49,941 nt of DNA from Chloroflexota bacterium (GTDB taxonomy: Bacteria; Chloroflexota; Anaerolineae; Aggregatilineales; Phototrophicaceae), in NCBI GenBank assembly GCA_011523615.1, contig WTGJ01000031.1, forward strand, positions 1-49,941, read 5' to 3'. The first letter of the stretch is position 1; each line of letters opens with the position of its first letter. Below, piece after piece: positions 1 through 8,442 of the stretch. The translations under genes were made by a program, and so were the position numbers. The notes beneath the pieces are model-generated. The model was not told the origin of the DNA and did no database searches. It saw nothing but the letters and a program-made list of their open reading frames with translations.

Positions 1-721
1 GGATGGGGGTGCGGGTCGTTGTGGGGGTGTGGCTGGGTGCGGCCGTGGGGATTGCCGTTGCATCGTCAGGCGGCGTTTCGGTTGGCGTCGCGCTGGGTGG
101 GATGGGCGTCTCGGTGGGTGCTTCGCTGGGCGTGGGAGAGAGGATGGGCGTCGGCGTTGCGCTGGGGGTATCGGTGGCGGTTGCTGTTGCGAGGGGGGTG
201 GCCGTCGCTGCGGAGAAATTGAAATACGCCGCTCGTTCCGCTTCGATTTCCTCCTCGCCGATGGAGAGGCCCATATCCTGCGCGCGTTGCTGGATGAGCG
301 CTTCCTCCACGAGGGTGCGGATGACCCGGATGCCCAGTTGATCGGGGATGGTCAGTTCATTTTGCCAGGTGCTGATCTGCGGATCGCTGAGCAATTGCTG
401 GTTGATTTCTTCGATGGAGAGGCCGAGCGTTTGATAATAGGAGACGATGTTGTTCAGCTGATTGTTGATGAGGGCGCGTTCCAGTAGGTAGCGTTGCTGG
501 AATTCTGCGGCGGAAATTTGCCGCTCGAAAACGCGAGCTACGACCGCACCGGGGGCGATGAACTGGCTATAGACGAAGACCACGAAGAGGATGATGGCCA
601 GGACCAGCGAGATGCCGATGACGATGCGCAGAACCCAACGCTGCAGCCTCGCTTCCCGTTCCGCGCGAGAGCGGTAGGTCGACCCGTCGCCAGATCGTGT
701 TGGGCGGTTGCGTTTCCCCAT
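1..721 (-). CDS. SurA/PrsA-like membrane-anchored foldase (partial, C-terminus cut by window edge)
   Basis: The reading frame is open from an ATG at 721 to the window edge (240 codons), with an in-frame TGA just upstream of the ATG fixing the start. Residues 1-29 are basic, residues 30-52 form one membrane segment, and 60-165 resemble the SurA N-terminal chaperone domain (VVARVFERQISAAEFQQRY, then helical text with LVEEALIQQRAQDMGLSI). Residues 171-240 are a Thr/Pro/Ala-rich low-complexity stretch. In related proteins a parvulin-type rotamase domain follows; here it would lie outside the window, so isomerase activity is inferred only. The likely role is folding of secreted proteins outside the membrane. 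It starts 12 bases after the rpsR stop, so it is probably co-transcribed with rpsF-rpsR. Confidence 0.75.
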   Translation of the reverse strand, partial: MGKRNRPTRSGDGSTYRSRAEREARLQRWVLRIVIGISLVLAIILFVVFVYSQFIAPGAVVARVFERQISAAEFQQRYLLERALINNQLNNIVSYYQTLGLSIEEINQQLLSDPQISTWQNELTIPDQLGIRVIRTLVEEALIQQRAQDMGLSIGEEEIEAERAAYFNFSAATATPLATATATDTPSATPTPILSPTPSEAPTETPIPPSATPTETPPDDATAIPTAAPSHTPTTTRTPI

Positions 722-733
722 GGGCGGCGGCGA

Positions 734-1078
734 TCAGACCGGATCGCCGGCGAAGGGGAGCAAGGCCAGGTGTCGCGCCCGTTTGATTTCTTGCGCCAAA
801 TGACGTTGGCAGCGGGCGCAGTTGCCGGTTTGGCGGCGCGGCTTGATTTTCCCGCTCTCCGTCAAGTAATGGCGCAGGGTGTTGATGTCCTTGTAATCGA
901 AGCAGCGCCCTTTGGGGCAATAGGTGCTGCCTCTGCGGCCGCGCCAGCGGCGTTGAGGTTTGGGCCCGGTGCTGACTCGGCTCTCCAGGGCTTTGCTGCT
1001 TTGCTGGGAACTTTCCTTGTAGGATGAGCCGGGGAAGTTTTCCCCATAGGGGTAAGGGTTGGGTTTTTCAGTCATCAT
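734..1078 (-). CDS. rpsR: 30S ribosomal protein S18
   Basis: The C-terminal ~70 residues carry the S18 core ([20 protein letters not shown], then [20 protein letters not shown] and [10 protein letters not shown]). S18 binds 16S rRNA together with S6 in the small-subunit platform. Four cysteines (two around residues 54-59, two at 87-90) form a plausible zinc-binding set, as in zinc-containing S18 forms. The N-terminal ~45 residues are a Ser/Pro/Arg-rich extension beyond the usual 70-80 aa protein. Two consecutive ATG codons (1078 and 1075) could start it; AGGAAGG lies 5 or 8 bases upstream. It overlaps the 3' end of rpsF by 11 bases, implying translational coupling. Confidence 0.93.
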   Translation of the reverse strand: MMTEKPNPYPYGENFPGSSYKESSQQSSKALESRVSTGPKPQRRWRGRRGSTYCPKGRCFDYKDINTLRHYLTESGKIKPRRQTGNCARCQRHLAQEIKRARHLALLPFAGDPV

Positions 1079-1658
1079 CCTTTCCTTCCTCTGGCGCGGG
1101 TTCTTCGCGGGTGGTGGCTTCTGCATCCTCAGCGGTTGCATCGGTTGCATCTGCCGCGCTCGCTTCGTCCACCACATCCGCAGCATTCGCCGCCGTTTCC
1201 GCTTCCGTCGGGGGTGTATCCCCTGCATTGGGTGCCGCATCTGCCGCGGTTGCTTCTTCTGGCGTGATTGCCTCAGCCGAAGCCTCTTCGGTCGAAGTGC
1301 CTTCGACTGCGGTTTTGGTTGTCTCCGTTTCGGCAGGTTCTGCCAGCAGCGCTGGATCGATTTCGCTTTCCTCGACCCGCACGATCAGGTAACGCAATAC
1401 ATCCGGCGCCAGTTTCAGATTCTGTTCCAATTCGGGGAGCACGCTCGTTTCGATTGCAGCGAGGTAGTGGATGTAGAAACCTTCGGACTGGTGCTCGATT
1501 TCATAGGCCAGTTTGCGGCGGCCCCAGACTTCCTCGCGGAGGATGCGGCCCTGTTGGCCTTCGGTGATCCAGCTTTGTACTTGCTGAATCTGCCCATCCA
1601 GGCCTTCATTGCTGGTATCGATACGGACGATGTAGGTCAGTTCATAAGGGCGCTTCAT
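1068..1658 (-). CDS. rpsF: 30S ribosomal protein S6 with long acidic C-terminal tail
   Basis: Residues 1-100 match S6 ([14 protein letters not shown] at the start, [35 protein letters not shown]). S6 pairs with S18 on the 30S platform. Residues ~105-196 are an Ala/Glu/Thr/Asp-rich, presumably disordered acidic tail that doubles the normal length. AGGAGG sits 4-5 bases before the ATG at 1658. rpsR follows directly with an 11-base overlap. The common bacterial order is rpsF-ssb-rpsR, so the missing ssb is notable. The tail has no recognisable domain. Confidence 0.95.
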   Translation of the reverse strand: MKRPYELTYIVRIDTSNEGLDGQIQQVQSWITEGQQGRILREEVWGRRKLAYEIEHQSEGFYIHYLAAIETSVLPELEQNLKLAPDVLRYLIVRVEESEIDPALLAEPAETETTKTAVEGTSTEEASAEAITPEEATAADAAPNAGDTPPTEAETAANAADVVDEASAADATDATAEDAEATTREEPAPEEGKDDD

Positions 1659-1675
1659 CGCGCCTCCTCTCCTCG

Positions 1676-1720
1676 GGGTTGCCCCGGCTCGCAGCCGAAG
1701 CGGAAAGTGGACGGCACAAT
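1676..1720 (-). promoter_or_regulatory. structured 5' leader of rpsF-rpsR (candidate S6:S18 leader)
   Basis: Just upstream of the rpsF ribosome-binding site the RNA can form CGGCT-GCG-AGCCG (1685-1697) inside a longer imperfect helix closing TTGTGCC against GGGGCAA, with a CCG trinucleotide present. S6 operons in many bacteria carry a leader bound by the S6:S18 complex that contains a conserved CCG. Whether this leader matches that family cannot be decided by eye. Confidence 0.3.
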
Positions 1721-1764
1721 CTGCGCTGCGGGTGCATGCGCGGACGGCGATTCATCCTAGTGGG

Positions 1765-3222
1765 TCAGGGAGGGGATGACAAGGGCGCATCCTGCGGGAC
1801 GGCGTGATGGGCCAGATGGGCGGCGGCCAAACAGCTGCCCACCAACCACCAGAACAGGGTGATGGGCGATTGGAAATCCAAGCGGAAGAAATAGTGATCA
1901 GCCAGGCCATTGATGAGGATTGTCAGCAGAGCGACGTGCAAGGCGAGGGTGAGGTGGGTCAGGGCCGGCGCCAGCTGCCGACTGCGCCACCAGGCACGCC
2001 AACCGTGGATGAATACGGCGGCCATCAAGAGGAGGAATAGAGCCAGACCGAGCAAGCCAATCTGATTCGCCATGATCAGGTAGAGGCTGGCGACATCGGC
2101 GTAGAGATCGATATCCGGGCTCCCGCTGAAGCCGATGCCGACCAGGGGGTAGCGTTCGATCAGGGTCAGGGAATCGCCATATTCACCGAGGCGCATCTGG
2201 GTGGCCAGATCGACGCCCTGAAAAGATTGTAGGAGGCGGGTTCGGCTGCCGGTGGTTTGCGGCAGCAGCCAGAAAGCGATTCCTGCCAGAATAAGGATGG
2301 GCAATAGGCGCCGCTGTTGGAAGAGGGTGAGGATGCTGATCCCGGCAACGGCGGCCAAAAGGGCAGCGCGCGATGAAGTGAGATAGACGGCCAGCAACAT
2401 GGTGAGGGCAGCGTAGGCGAAGGCCAGCCGTTCCCGCCCGGGGAGGCCGGTGGAGAGGGCGATTCCTACCGTCAGGACGCTCGCGAAGGCCAGCGCACCA
2501 CCCAGCGCGTTGGGATCCACCCAGCTGCCGATGGCCCGTTCGCCCAGGGCGGGGTTGTCTTCGATGTAGCGGATGACGCCGCCGCCCGGGTAACCAATGC
2601 GCGCCAGGCGGATGAGCTGCCGCTCGGCAAAAGCGTCGGGTAAGGCAAAGAGCGCGATCGCCAATAGGGCCTGGATGGTGAAGAAGGCGGTCACGACGCG
2701 GCACATTTGGCGCAAATCCACGCAGCGGCGCAAACAATCAACCACGAGCGCTGCGAAAGCGATGGCCATCAGGGTTTCGGTGAATTGGCGCAGGACATTG
2801 GAGCGCAGGGAAGCATGGCGCAGGCCCAGGATGAAGGCGAGGATGAGCCAGAGGGTGTAGGCGAGCGCAACAGCATGCACCGGGGTCAAACGGAGTCGCT
2901 GCCGCTCGCCGGTCATCCAGCCAAGGAGGTAGACCAGGAAGAATGAACCCAGCGTGAGATCGAGCAAGGTCGGGGTGATGGCGATCTTGAACGGAAGGGT
3001 GCCGAAGGGAAGCAGGATGGCCGTGCCCAGGGTGAGGTAAAGGGCGAAACGCCAGTGCGATAGAGCGAACAAAGCCAGGGCAGCGCCGATGAGAGCGCCA
3101 GTGGTGTACAGGGGGCCCAGGGCGGCGATCGCTGCGGCCAGGGCGCTGCTCAGGATACCGACCGCTGCGCCGATGGTGAGCGCGAGGCGTGCGGGAGGAG
3201 GGGGGAAGGCGAGCCGTTTCAT
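1765..3222 (-). CDS. O-antigen ligase/polymerase-like membrane protein (Wzy_C type)
   Basis: A 485-aa polytopic protein with about ten or more hydrophobic segments and the hallmark Wzy_C pattern: RLGEYGDSLTLIERYPLVG followed by GFSGSPDIDLYADVASLYL and a hydrophobic end. Such proteins join or polymerise lipid-linked glycans at the outer face of the membrane. The ATG at 3222 overlaps the stop of the upstream gene as ATGA, which decides the start over longer in-frame options. It is the last gene of a polysaccharide-type string (reductase, two glycosyltransferases, YfhO-like protein). Ligase and polymerase cannot be told apart from sequence alone. Confidence 0.8.
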   Translation of the reverse strand: MKRLAFPPPPARLALTIGAAVGILSSALAAAIAALGPLYTTGALIGAALALFALSHWRFALYLTLGTAILLPFGTLPFKIAITPTLLDLTLGSFFLVYLLGWMTGERQRLRLTPVHAVALAYTLWLILAFILGLRHASLRSNVLRQFTETLMAIAFAALVVDCLRRCVDLRQMCRVVTAFFTIQALLAIALFALPDAFAERQLIRLARIGYPGGGVIRYIEDNPALGERAIGSWVDPNALGGALAFASVLTVGIALSTGLPGRERLAFAYAALTMLLAVYLTSSRAALLAAVAGISILTLFQQRRLLPILILAGIAFWLLPQTTGSRTRLLQSFQGVDLATQMRLGEYGDSLTLIERYPLVGIGFSGSPDIDLYADVASLYLIMANQIGLLGLALFLLLMAAVFIHGWRAWWRSRQLAPALTHLTLALHVALLTILINGLADHYFFRLDFQSPITLFWWLVGSCLAAAHLAHHAVPQDAPLSSPP

Positions 3223-5456
3223 CTGCGTTTCAGAGCATACGCGCTGATGCCGAGCAAACCCAGCCAGGCCAGGCCGCTGATGAAGGCCCCGATGGCCACG
3301 CTGCGCGGGGCGTAGGTGAGGATGAGCGAACGGGAACCGCCGGGAATCACGATGGCTGTTAACGCCCCGTATGCGCGGTGCAATGGGCTCGCTGCGCCAT
3401 CGATGCGGGCCTGCCAATTGCCGTCATAGGGTAGAGCGAGGCTGAGCAAAGCATCGGCAGGAGTGGCCAGCCTCAGCTCCATGCGTTCCGGCGAAACATG
3501 CACGACTTCGGCACTGGCATATAGGGCGGCGGCATTGCTCGCGGGGAGATGCGCCGGCGCGCTTTCGAGGATGGCCCATTCGCGCAGTTCACTCGCCGCG
3601 ACATCCTGGATGGTGGCAAGGGCTGCTTCCGCCGAAGGGACTGCGGTATAACGCGGCACAAACTGGGCAAAGGGGCGGGGCTGGGCCAGGCGATGGACGT
3701 AGACGAAGCCTTCTTGAGCGGCGATGATGCGGCTGGTTTCGGTCGGTAGGGGCAGTTCGCGCCAATCGTGGAACACGTGACTGACGGCGAAGAGTTCCCA
3801 GGCGATGGGGTTGATCGAATCATCCAGGTCGATGATGGCTTTCGGTCCGCGGAGGGCTAACGGACTGATGCCGCGGATATCGGCCAGGCTATATGCGGCG
3901 CCGTAATTGCCGCCCAGGCCGACGACGCCATCGACCCGAGCCGGTTCGCTATAACCAGTTTCCTGCGCCGCGTGGCGGATTGCGCCCACCAGCCCCGGTA
4001 ACTGAGCTTCCGCGGGCAAAGGGGAGTGATTGGGGTTCTGCCTGTGGAAGAGGAAGAGTTCCAGCACGATCAACACCAGCAGCAGATTCGTCACCGGAGC
4101 CGGCGCGCGCTCTTGCCAATGAAAGGCGAAAAACACGGCGAGGATCCACACGGCGCTCAGCAAGGCCGAACGGGTGGCGCCGCTTTCTACTGCGGCCCAG
4201 ACCAGCAAAATGGCCAAAATAAGCGAGAGAATGAGCAACCCTCTTGCTGAAGGACGGCCGCGGCTGCCTTCGTGAAAATCGGTCAGCGCCAGGGTGACGA
4301 GGGCAGCGGCGGCGAAAGCAACCAGGATTGCGGCACGTTCTTGTTGTCGGAAGAGGGAGAGCCCGGGCAAGATGCGATACAGGAGAGGGTAGAGAAAGCC
4401 ATGTCCGCCCAGGCTGAGCAGCAGGGCGAAAAGAGCCGTGCCCGCCCAGAAGAGGCTGCCACTCACGCGGCGCCCGATCGCGTAGAGGGCCAGCGTGAAA
4501 CCGATGGCGCCGAAATAGAGCGGAGACCAATGGGACAACGCGCCGGGAAGGACGAATTGCAGCCCATCGCGCAGCTGGAAACCGTTCGCTTTGTCTGCAT
4601 AAGTCAAGGTTGTGCGGGAGGAAGCCAGCTGGTATTCCGCCGCGGGGAGGAGGATCACGGCGCTCCAGGCGAAGACGAAAATCGCCATGAGGAGCAGGGC
4701 GCCGGAAGCTCTACGCCAGTGAATGCGCGCGTGCCAACAGCGGTAGATGAAGAAGGCCAGCCAGAGATACGCGCAGTAAAACGTGGTTTGGGGGTGGCCG
4801 GCCAGCACGCTGAGTGTGAGGGCCAGCCCGCTCCCGGCCAACCAGCGAGAATCGAGGTGCCGGGGTACTCGAGTGGCTTCCAGCAGAGTGAGGAGTTGCA
4901 GGGGCAGCCAGCAGGCAGCGGCCAGGATGTTGGCTTGCAGCTGGGGATAGCCGCTGAGGTAGCCACCGAAGGCCCAAACGAGGGCACCGGCCAATGCGGC
5001 ACGACGGCTGGCCCGCTGTCCCCAGGTCAGGCGGCGGAAGAAAGCGTAAGCCAACCAGCTGGTGAGGAGGGTATGGAGCAGCGTTTCGGTCTGGAGCGCT
5101 TCGTAGGGCCACTCACCCAAAAGCAAGGCAGCCAGGGACAGGGAAAGCAAGCGCGGTGGGTAAAGGGCGCTGGCTTGCACGTCGGCGAAGAAGGGGGAAC
5201 CGCCGTAGTTGTAAGGATTCCAGAGCGCGATCTCGCCTTCCCGAAAGCGTTCGAATTGATAGACGCTGAATGCGTAATTCTGGGCGGAGAAATCGCCACT
5301 GACGAAGCTGAGGCGCCAGTTTCCCACAGGCAATACCAAGCGGCTGAAGAAGAGCAGCCAGATGAGGGTGAGGAGCAAGATGGCGCGGGCATCGGGTGCG
5401 CGCCCGACTCGCGAGAAGAATTTAAGGCCTTGCGGACCATGGCGAAGGGTGGTCAT
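3219..5456 (-). CDS. YfhO-family polytopic membrane protein
   Basis: A 745-aa protein with a dozen or so membrane segments. The first extracellular loop has the family signature WNPYNYGGSPFFADVQASAL and YPPRLLSL. The C-terminal soluble part has LPYDGNWQARIDGAASPLH and a final membrane helix, as in YfhO-like proteins where YPGW..DG is typical. YfhO of Bacillus is linked to glycosylation of lipoteichoic acid, and the family is thought to be a GT-C-fold glycosyltransferase. By context it acts on the polysaccharide made by the neighbouring genes. Both ends overlap neighbours by 4 bases (ATGA), so it is co-translated with the GT4 and ligase-like genes. Confidence 0.8.
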   Translation of the reverse strand: MTTLRHGPQGLKFFSRVGRAPDARAILLLTLIWLLFFSRLVLPVGNWRLSFVSGDFSAQNYAFSVYQFERFREGEIALWNPYNYGGSPFFADVQASALYPPRLLSLSLAALLLGEWPYEALQTETLLHTLLTSWLAYAFFRRLTWGQRASRRAALAGALVWAFGGYLSGYPQLQANILAAACWLPLQLLTLLEATRVPRHLDSRWLAGSGLALTLSVLAGHPQTTFYCAYLWLAFFIYRCWHARIHWRRASGALLLMAIFVFAWSAVILLPAAEYQLASSRTTLTYADKANGFQLRDGLQFVLPGALSHWSPLYFGAIGFTLALYAIGRRVSGSLFWAGTALFALLLSLGGHGFLYPLLYRILPGLSLFRQQERAAILVAFAAAALVTLALTDFHEGSRGRPSARGLLILSLILAILLVWAAVESGATRSALLSAVWILAVFFAFHWQERAPAPVTNLLLVLIVLELFLFHRQNPNHSPLPAEAQLPGLVGAIRHAAQETGYSEPARVDGVVGLGGNYGAAYSLADIRGISPLALRGPKAIIDLDDSINPIAWELFAVSHVFHDWRELPLPTETSRIIAAQEGFVYVHRLAQPRPFAQFVPRYTAVPSAEAALATIQDVAASELREWAILESAPAHLPASNAAALYASAEVVHVSPERMELRLATPADALLSLALPYDGNWQARIDGAASPLHRAYGALTAIVIPGGSRSLILTYAPRSVAIGAFISGLAWLGLLGISAYALKRR

Positions 5457-6595
5457 CGTGCGGTGGCCCGCAATGCTCGGTAGAACGTTTCATGGCGTTG
5501 GGCGATGTTTTCCCAGGAGAATTCGGCCGCTAAGGCCAGGGCACCGGTCTGCAAGGTCTCGCGCTGTTTGGGGCGCAGGTACAAATCACGGAGGACGGTC
5601 GCTAATGCATAGGCATCATCCACTGGAACGAGGCGCAGGTTGACGCCATCTTGGAAGGCGGTTGCTGTGCTTTGCGGCCGGGTGGTGACGATGGCGCAGC
5701 CGGCGTGAAGCGCGGCCTGCAAACTGCCGTGGTGGTATGCCGCCCCATCCCGATAGGGCAATACCACCACATCGGCCGCCGTTAAGGCGGCACGCACTTG
5801 ATCTTCTTCCAGGTAGCCACTCATGCGGACCCAGGGGGAAAGCGCAAGGCGTTCGATTTCTCCTTGCAGTTGGGCCAGGGCGGCGCGATTCTGGCGATCG
5901 GAATCGCCCAGCAAGGCGCCGATGAACCAGAGGATGGCGGGCACCCCGGATTTTCGCAATTGAGAGAGAGCAGCCAGGAGATCGGTGAAACCCTTGCTTT
6001 CATGGGCGAAACCAAAATGAGCGAGCACGAAATCATCCCGATCGGCGCCATGTTGGGCGCGGGTGGTCGCTGCGTCGAAATCGGCCGGCAGCGGAGCGAG
6101 GATGTTGCTGCCTACGGGGATTACACAGGAATGCGGATGCGGGGCCAGGGCTTCACGATCTTGCGGGCCGGTGAGGATGATGCCGGCGGAAGAGCGCGCC
6201 AACCAACACACGCTGAGTTTGCGTAGGGGGCCGGCCTTGGGGAAGAGGTAAGGCGCGCGCAGGTCATGAAAGGTCGTGATGGTGCGGGGACGGAGGGCTT
6301 GCGGCAGGAAATGCACCCAGGGAGACATGGCGTAGGCGGCCGTCTGGTATTGCAGATGTACGAAATCCAGGTTCAGCTCATCCGCCCAGGCGCGGCATTG
6401 CTGCAACGCTCGTCCGCCCCAGTGGTTGATGCGCGGGTGAAGGTGGATGCGCTCATCGCTGCTGCGGGCTTCACGGTGGCTGAGGATGTGGATGGCCAGG
6501 CCGCGCTTGGCGAGGTGCTGGCTGAGATGGCGCGTATAATCGCCTACGCCGCCGCGCTGGGGCGGAAATTCGCCGCTGATGAAGCCGATGCGCAT
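5453..6595 (-). CDS. GT4-family (GT-B fold) glycosyltransferase
   Basis: A 380-aa protein with the N-terminal GT-B domain beginning MRIGFISGEFPPQRGGVGDY, a motif in which a Gly-rich loop lies next to the sugar acceptor. The second domain has the family's nucleotide-sugar region (HFGFAHESKGFTDLLAAL, then VVLPYRDGAAYHHGSLQAAL and HAGCAIVTTRP). It probably transfers a sugar from an NDP-sugar to a growing lipid-linked glycan in the cytoplasm. AAGGAC lies directly before the ATG at 6595, and the stop overlaps the YfhO-like gene. Donor and acceptor are not predictable. Confidence 0.88.
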   Translation of the reverse strand: MRIGFISGEFPPQRGGVGDYTRHLSQHLAKRGLAIHILSHREARSSDERIHLHPRINHWGGRALQQCRAWADELNLDFVHLQYQTAAYAMSPWVHFLPQALRPRTITTFHDLRAPYLFPKAGPLRKLSVCWLARSSAGIILTGPQDREALAPHPHSCVIPVGSNILAPLPADFDAATTRAQHGADRDDFVLAHFGFAHESKGFTDLLAALSQLRKSGVPAILWFIGALLGDSDRQNRAALAQLQGEIERLALSPWVRMSGYLEEDQVRAALTAADVVVLPYRDGAAYHHGSLQAALHAGCAIVTTRPQSTATAFQDGVNLRLVPVDDAYALATVLRDLYLRPKQRETLQTGALALAAEFSWENIAQRHETFYRALRATAR

Positions 6596-6670
6596 GTCCT
6601 TATCTTAACACGGGCGCTGGATGGTGCAGCAGTAGGCAGCGTGGGGATGGCCGGTGTGCGGAACGGCGTT

Positions 6671-7609
6671 TCAAGGCCAGAGGGGCGATACCAGCAGTTT
6701 GCCGTAACCCCGCAGGCGACGCAGGCGCAGGGCACGTTTGTGTCCCAGGAGCCACTTGCCCGCCTCGAGGGCCATGCGGGTGAGATAACCGCTGCGCAAT
6801 ACGAGCAGCAAGAGCAGGGCGAGGGCCCTGCCTTGATACTGGCGGGTATAGCGCAATTTGCTGCGGTCGAAATGCCATTGGCGCATCGTGGGCACCTGTT
6901 CGCTGCTCGCGCCGCCGTGGTGGGTGATGCACGCCGCGCCGTGATAGCGCACGCGCCAGCCGGCCCGCCGGGCCCGCTGGCACCAATCCACTTCCTCGAA
7001 ATACATCGTGTAGCGCTCATCCATGCCGCCGATCGCCTGCCAGAGTTCGCGACGCACCCACAACGCAGAACCCTGCACCCAATCCACATCGTAGCTGCCC
7101 TCGTCGCTTAGGTCTTCCAGGTAGTAATGGGCCAGGAGGCGCGGCGGGGCGAGGGCCTGCAACCAGGTGCTTTCCAGCAGCGCAATGGCGTCATTGGGGA
7201 AGCGGCGGCGCGTGCTCTGGTGGCTGCCATCGCTGTTGAAATGTTGCGGACCGAGGATGCCGATGCGCGGCTCACGTTCCATTTCGGCCCGCATCACCGG
7301 CAACGCTCGTTCAGGGACGAAAGTATCCGGGTTCAGGAGCAAGAAATGGCGCCCCAGCGCTTCCCGCATGCCCCAGTTGTTCGCGCGAACGAAACCGATG
7401 TTTTCCTCGGCACGAAAGAGACGGACGCGGGGGAATCGCTCAGCGACCATGGCGGCGCTGCCGTCTTCGCTGGCGCAGTCGATGACCAGGCATTCGTGCG
7501 GGCAGGAGCTCGCCGCAGCGGCCAGGCTATTCAGGCAGGCGGCCAGGAACTCGCGCACATTCCAGCTGACGATGATGACGGAGAGGTCGGGTTGTGCGGG
7601 ATCGCGCAT
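6671..7609 (-). CDS. GT2-family glycosyltransferase (rhamnosyltransferase-like)
   Basis: A 312-aa GT-A enzyme. LSVIIVSWNVREFLAACL opens the fold, DCASEDGS follows, and LLLNPDTFVP occupies the metal/nucleotide site. MDERYTMYFEEVDWCQRARR with RAGWRVRYHGAA is characteristic of the WcaA/rhamnosyltransferase branch. The C-terminus has a basic, partly hydrophobic region (LALLLLLVLRSGYL) that may sit at the membrane. It starts at the ATG at 7609, five bases after the tatD stop, preceded by TTAAGGAC. By context it adds a sugar in the same glycan pathway as the GT4 gene. Substrates are unknown. Confidence 0.88.
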   Translation of the reverse strand: MRDPAQPDLSVIIVSWNVREFLAACLNSLAAAASSCPHECLVIDCASEDGSAAMVAERFPRVRLFRAEENIGFVRANNWGMREALGRHFLLLNPDTFVPERALPVMRAEMEREPRIGILGPQHFNSDGSHQSTRRRFPNDAIALLESTWLQALAPPRLLAHYYLEDLSDEGSYDVDWVQGSALWVRRELWQAIGGMDERYTMYFEEVDWCQRARRAGWRVRYHGAACITHHGGASSEQVPTMRQWHFDRSKLRYTRQYQGRALALLLLLVLRSGYLTRMALEAGKWLLGHKRALRLRRLRGYGKLLVSPLWP

Positions 7610-7614
7610 GGTCC

Positions 7615-8442
7615 TTAAGGGAGGGCGAAGAGCCGTTCGGCGTTGGCGGTGGTCGCAGCGGCGACTTCAGCCAGCGAAATGCCGCGCAGGACGGCCAGGC
7701 GTTCGGCGATGTAGGTCAGGTAGGCGGGCTCGTTGCGTTGGCCGCGGAAGGGTATGGGCGTGAGGAACGGGCCGTCCGTTTCCAGGAGGATGCGATCCAG
7801 CGGCGCCTGAGCGGCCACTTCTTTCAAGGTTGCCGCGGAAGGGTAGGTGAGCGGGCCGCTGAAGCCCAGGTAGAAGCCGGCTTTCAGAGCGCGTTCAGCG
7901 ACGGACGCATCCCCCGAAAAAGAATGCAACACACCCGCGCGACCCTGGAGAGCAGAGGGCAAATCCGCGACCCATTCTTCCAGGATGTCCAGCAGGGCAG
8001 CGGAGGCATCGCGGTTGTGGAGGATGACGGGCAGAGCAGCCTCTGCCGCCAGCTGCAGTTGTGCGCGCAGCACTTTTTCTTGTTGGTCGGGTGGCGAGTG
8101 ATCGCGATAGAAATCCAGGCCGATCTCACCGATGGCGACGATTTCCGCGAATCGGGAGAGCCGCAGCAGTTCCGAACAGATCTGCGGCAGTTGGGCCGGG
8201 GAGAACTCGTTGCTGCTGTTGGGATGGATGCCGACCGCACCAAAGCAGCCATCCCACTGAGTGGTGAGCGCGGCCACTTCACGGCTGCCCGCCAGATCGA
8301 CCGCGGGGATGATGGTTCGCCGGACGCCGGCCGCAGCCGCTCTTTCCCGGACGGCCGAGAGGTCTTTCTGGTAGCGCGGGAAATTCAGGTGGCAATGGCT
8401 GTCTACCAGCTCTGCAGCTGTGTCAGGGTGGGTCGGCGCCAT
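7615..8442 (-). CDS. tatD: TatD-family metal-dependent hydrolase / DNase
   Basis: A 275-aa TIM-barrel amidohydrolase of the TatD/YcfH family, with the metal ligands in order: DSHCHLNF (residues 14-21), GEIGLDFYRD, VILHNRDA, VLHSFSGD and ILLETDGPFL. Family members are Mg/Mn-dependent 3'-5' exonucleases, also reported as D-aminoacyl or quality-control hydrolases. The ATG at 8442 shares one base with the upstream stop (TGATG), so a TTG one codon earlier is less likely. It lies between the sugar reductase and the glycosyltransferases, where its role is probably housekeeping rather than glycan-specific. Confidence 0.92.
   Translation of the reverse strand: MAPTHPDTAAELVDSHCHLNFPRYQKDLSAVRERAAAAGVRRTIIPAVDLAGSREVAALTTQWDGCFGAVGIHPNSSNEFSPAQLPQICSELLRLSRFAEIVAIGEIGLDFYRDHSPPDQQEKVLRAQLQLAAEAALPVILHNRDASAALLDILEEWVADLPSALQGRAGVLHSFSGDASVAERALKAGFYLGFSGPLTYPSAATLKEVAAQAPLDRILLETDGPFLTPIPFRGQRNEPAYLTYIAERLAVLRGISLAEVAAATTANAERLFALP

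Noticed and set aside
4272..5483. Plus-strand open frame of 403 codons opposite the YfhO-like gene
   Set aside because: Gln/Glu/Gly-rich text without hydrophobic core; the minus-strand gene has clear membrane segments and stop-start overlaps with both neighbours.
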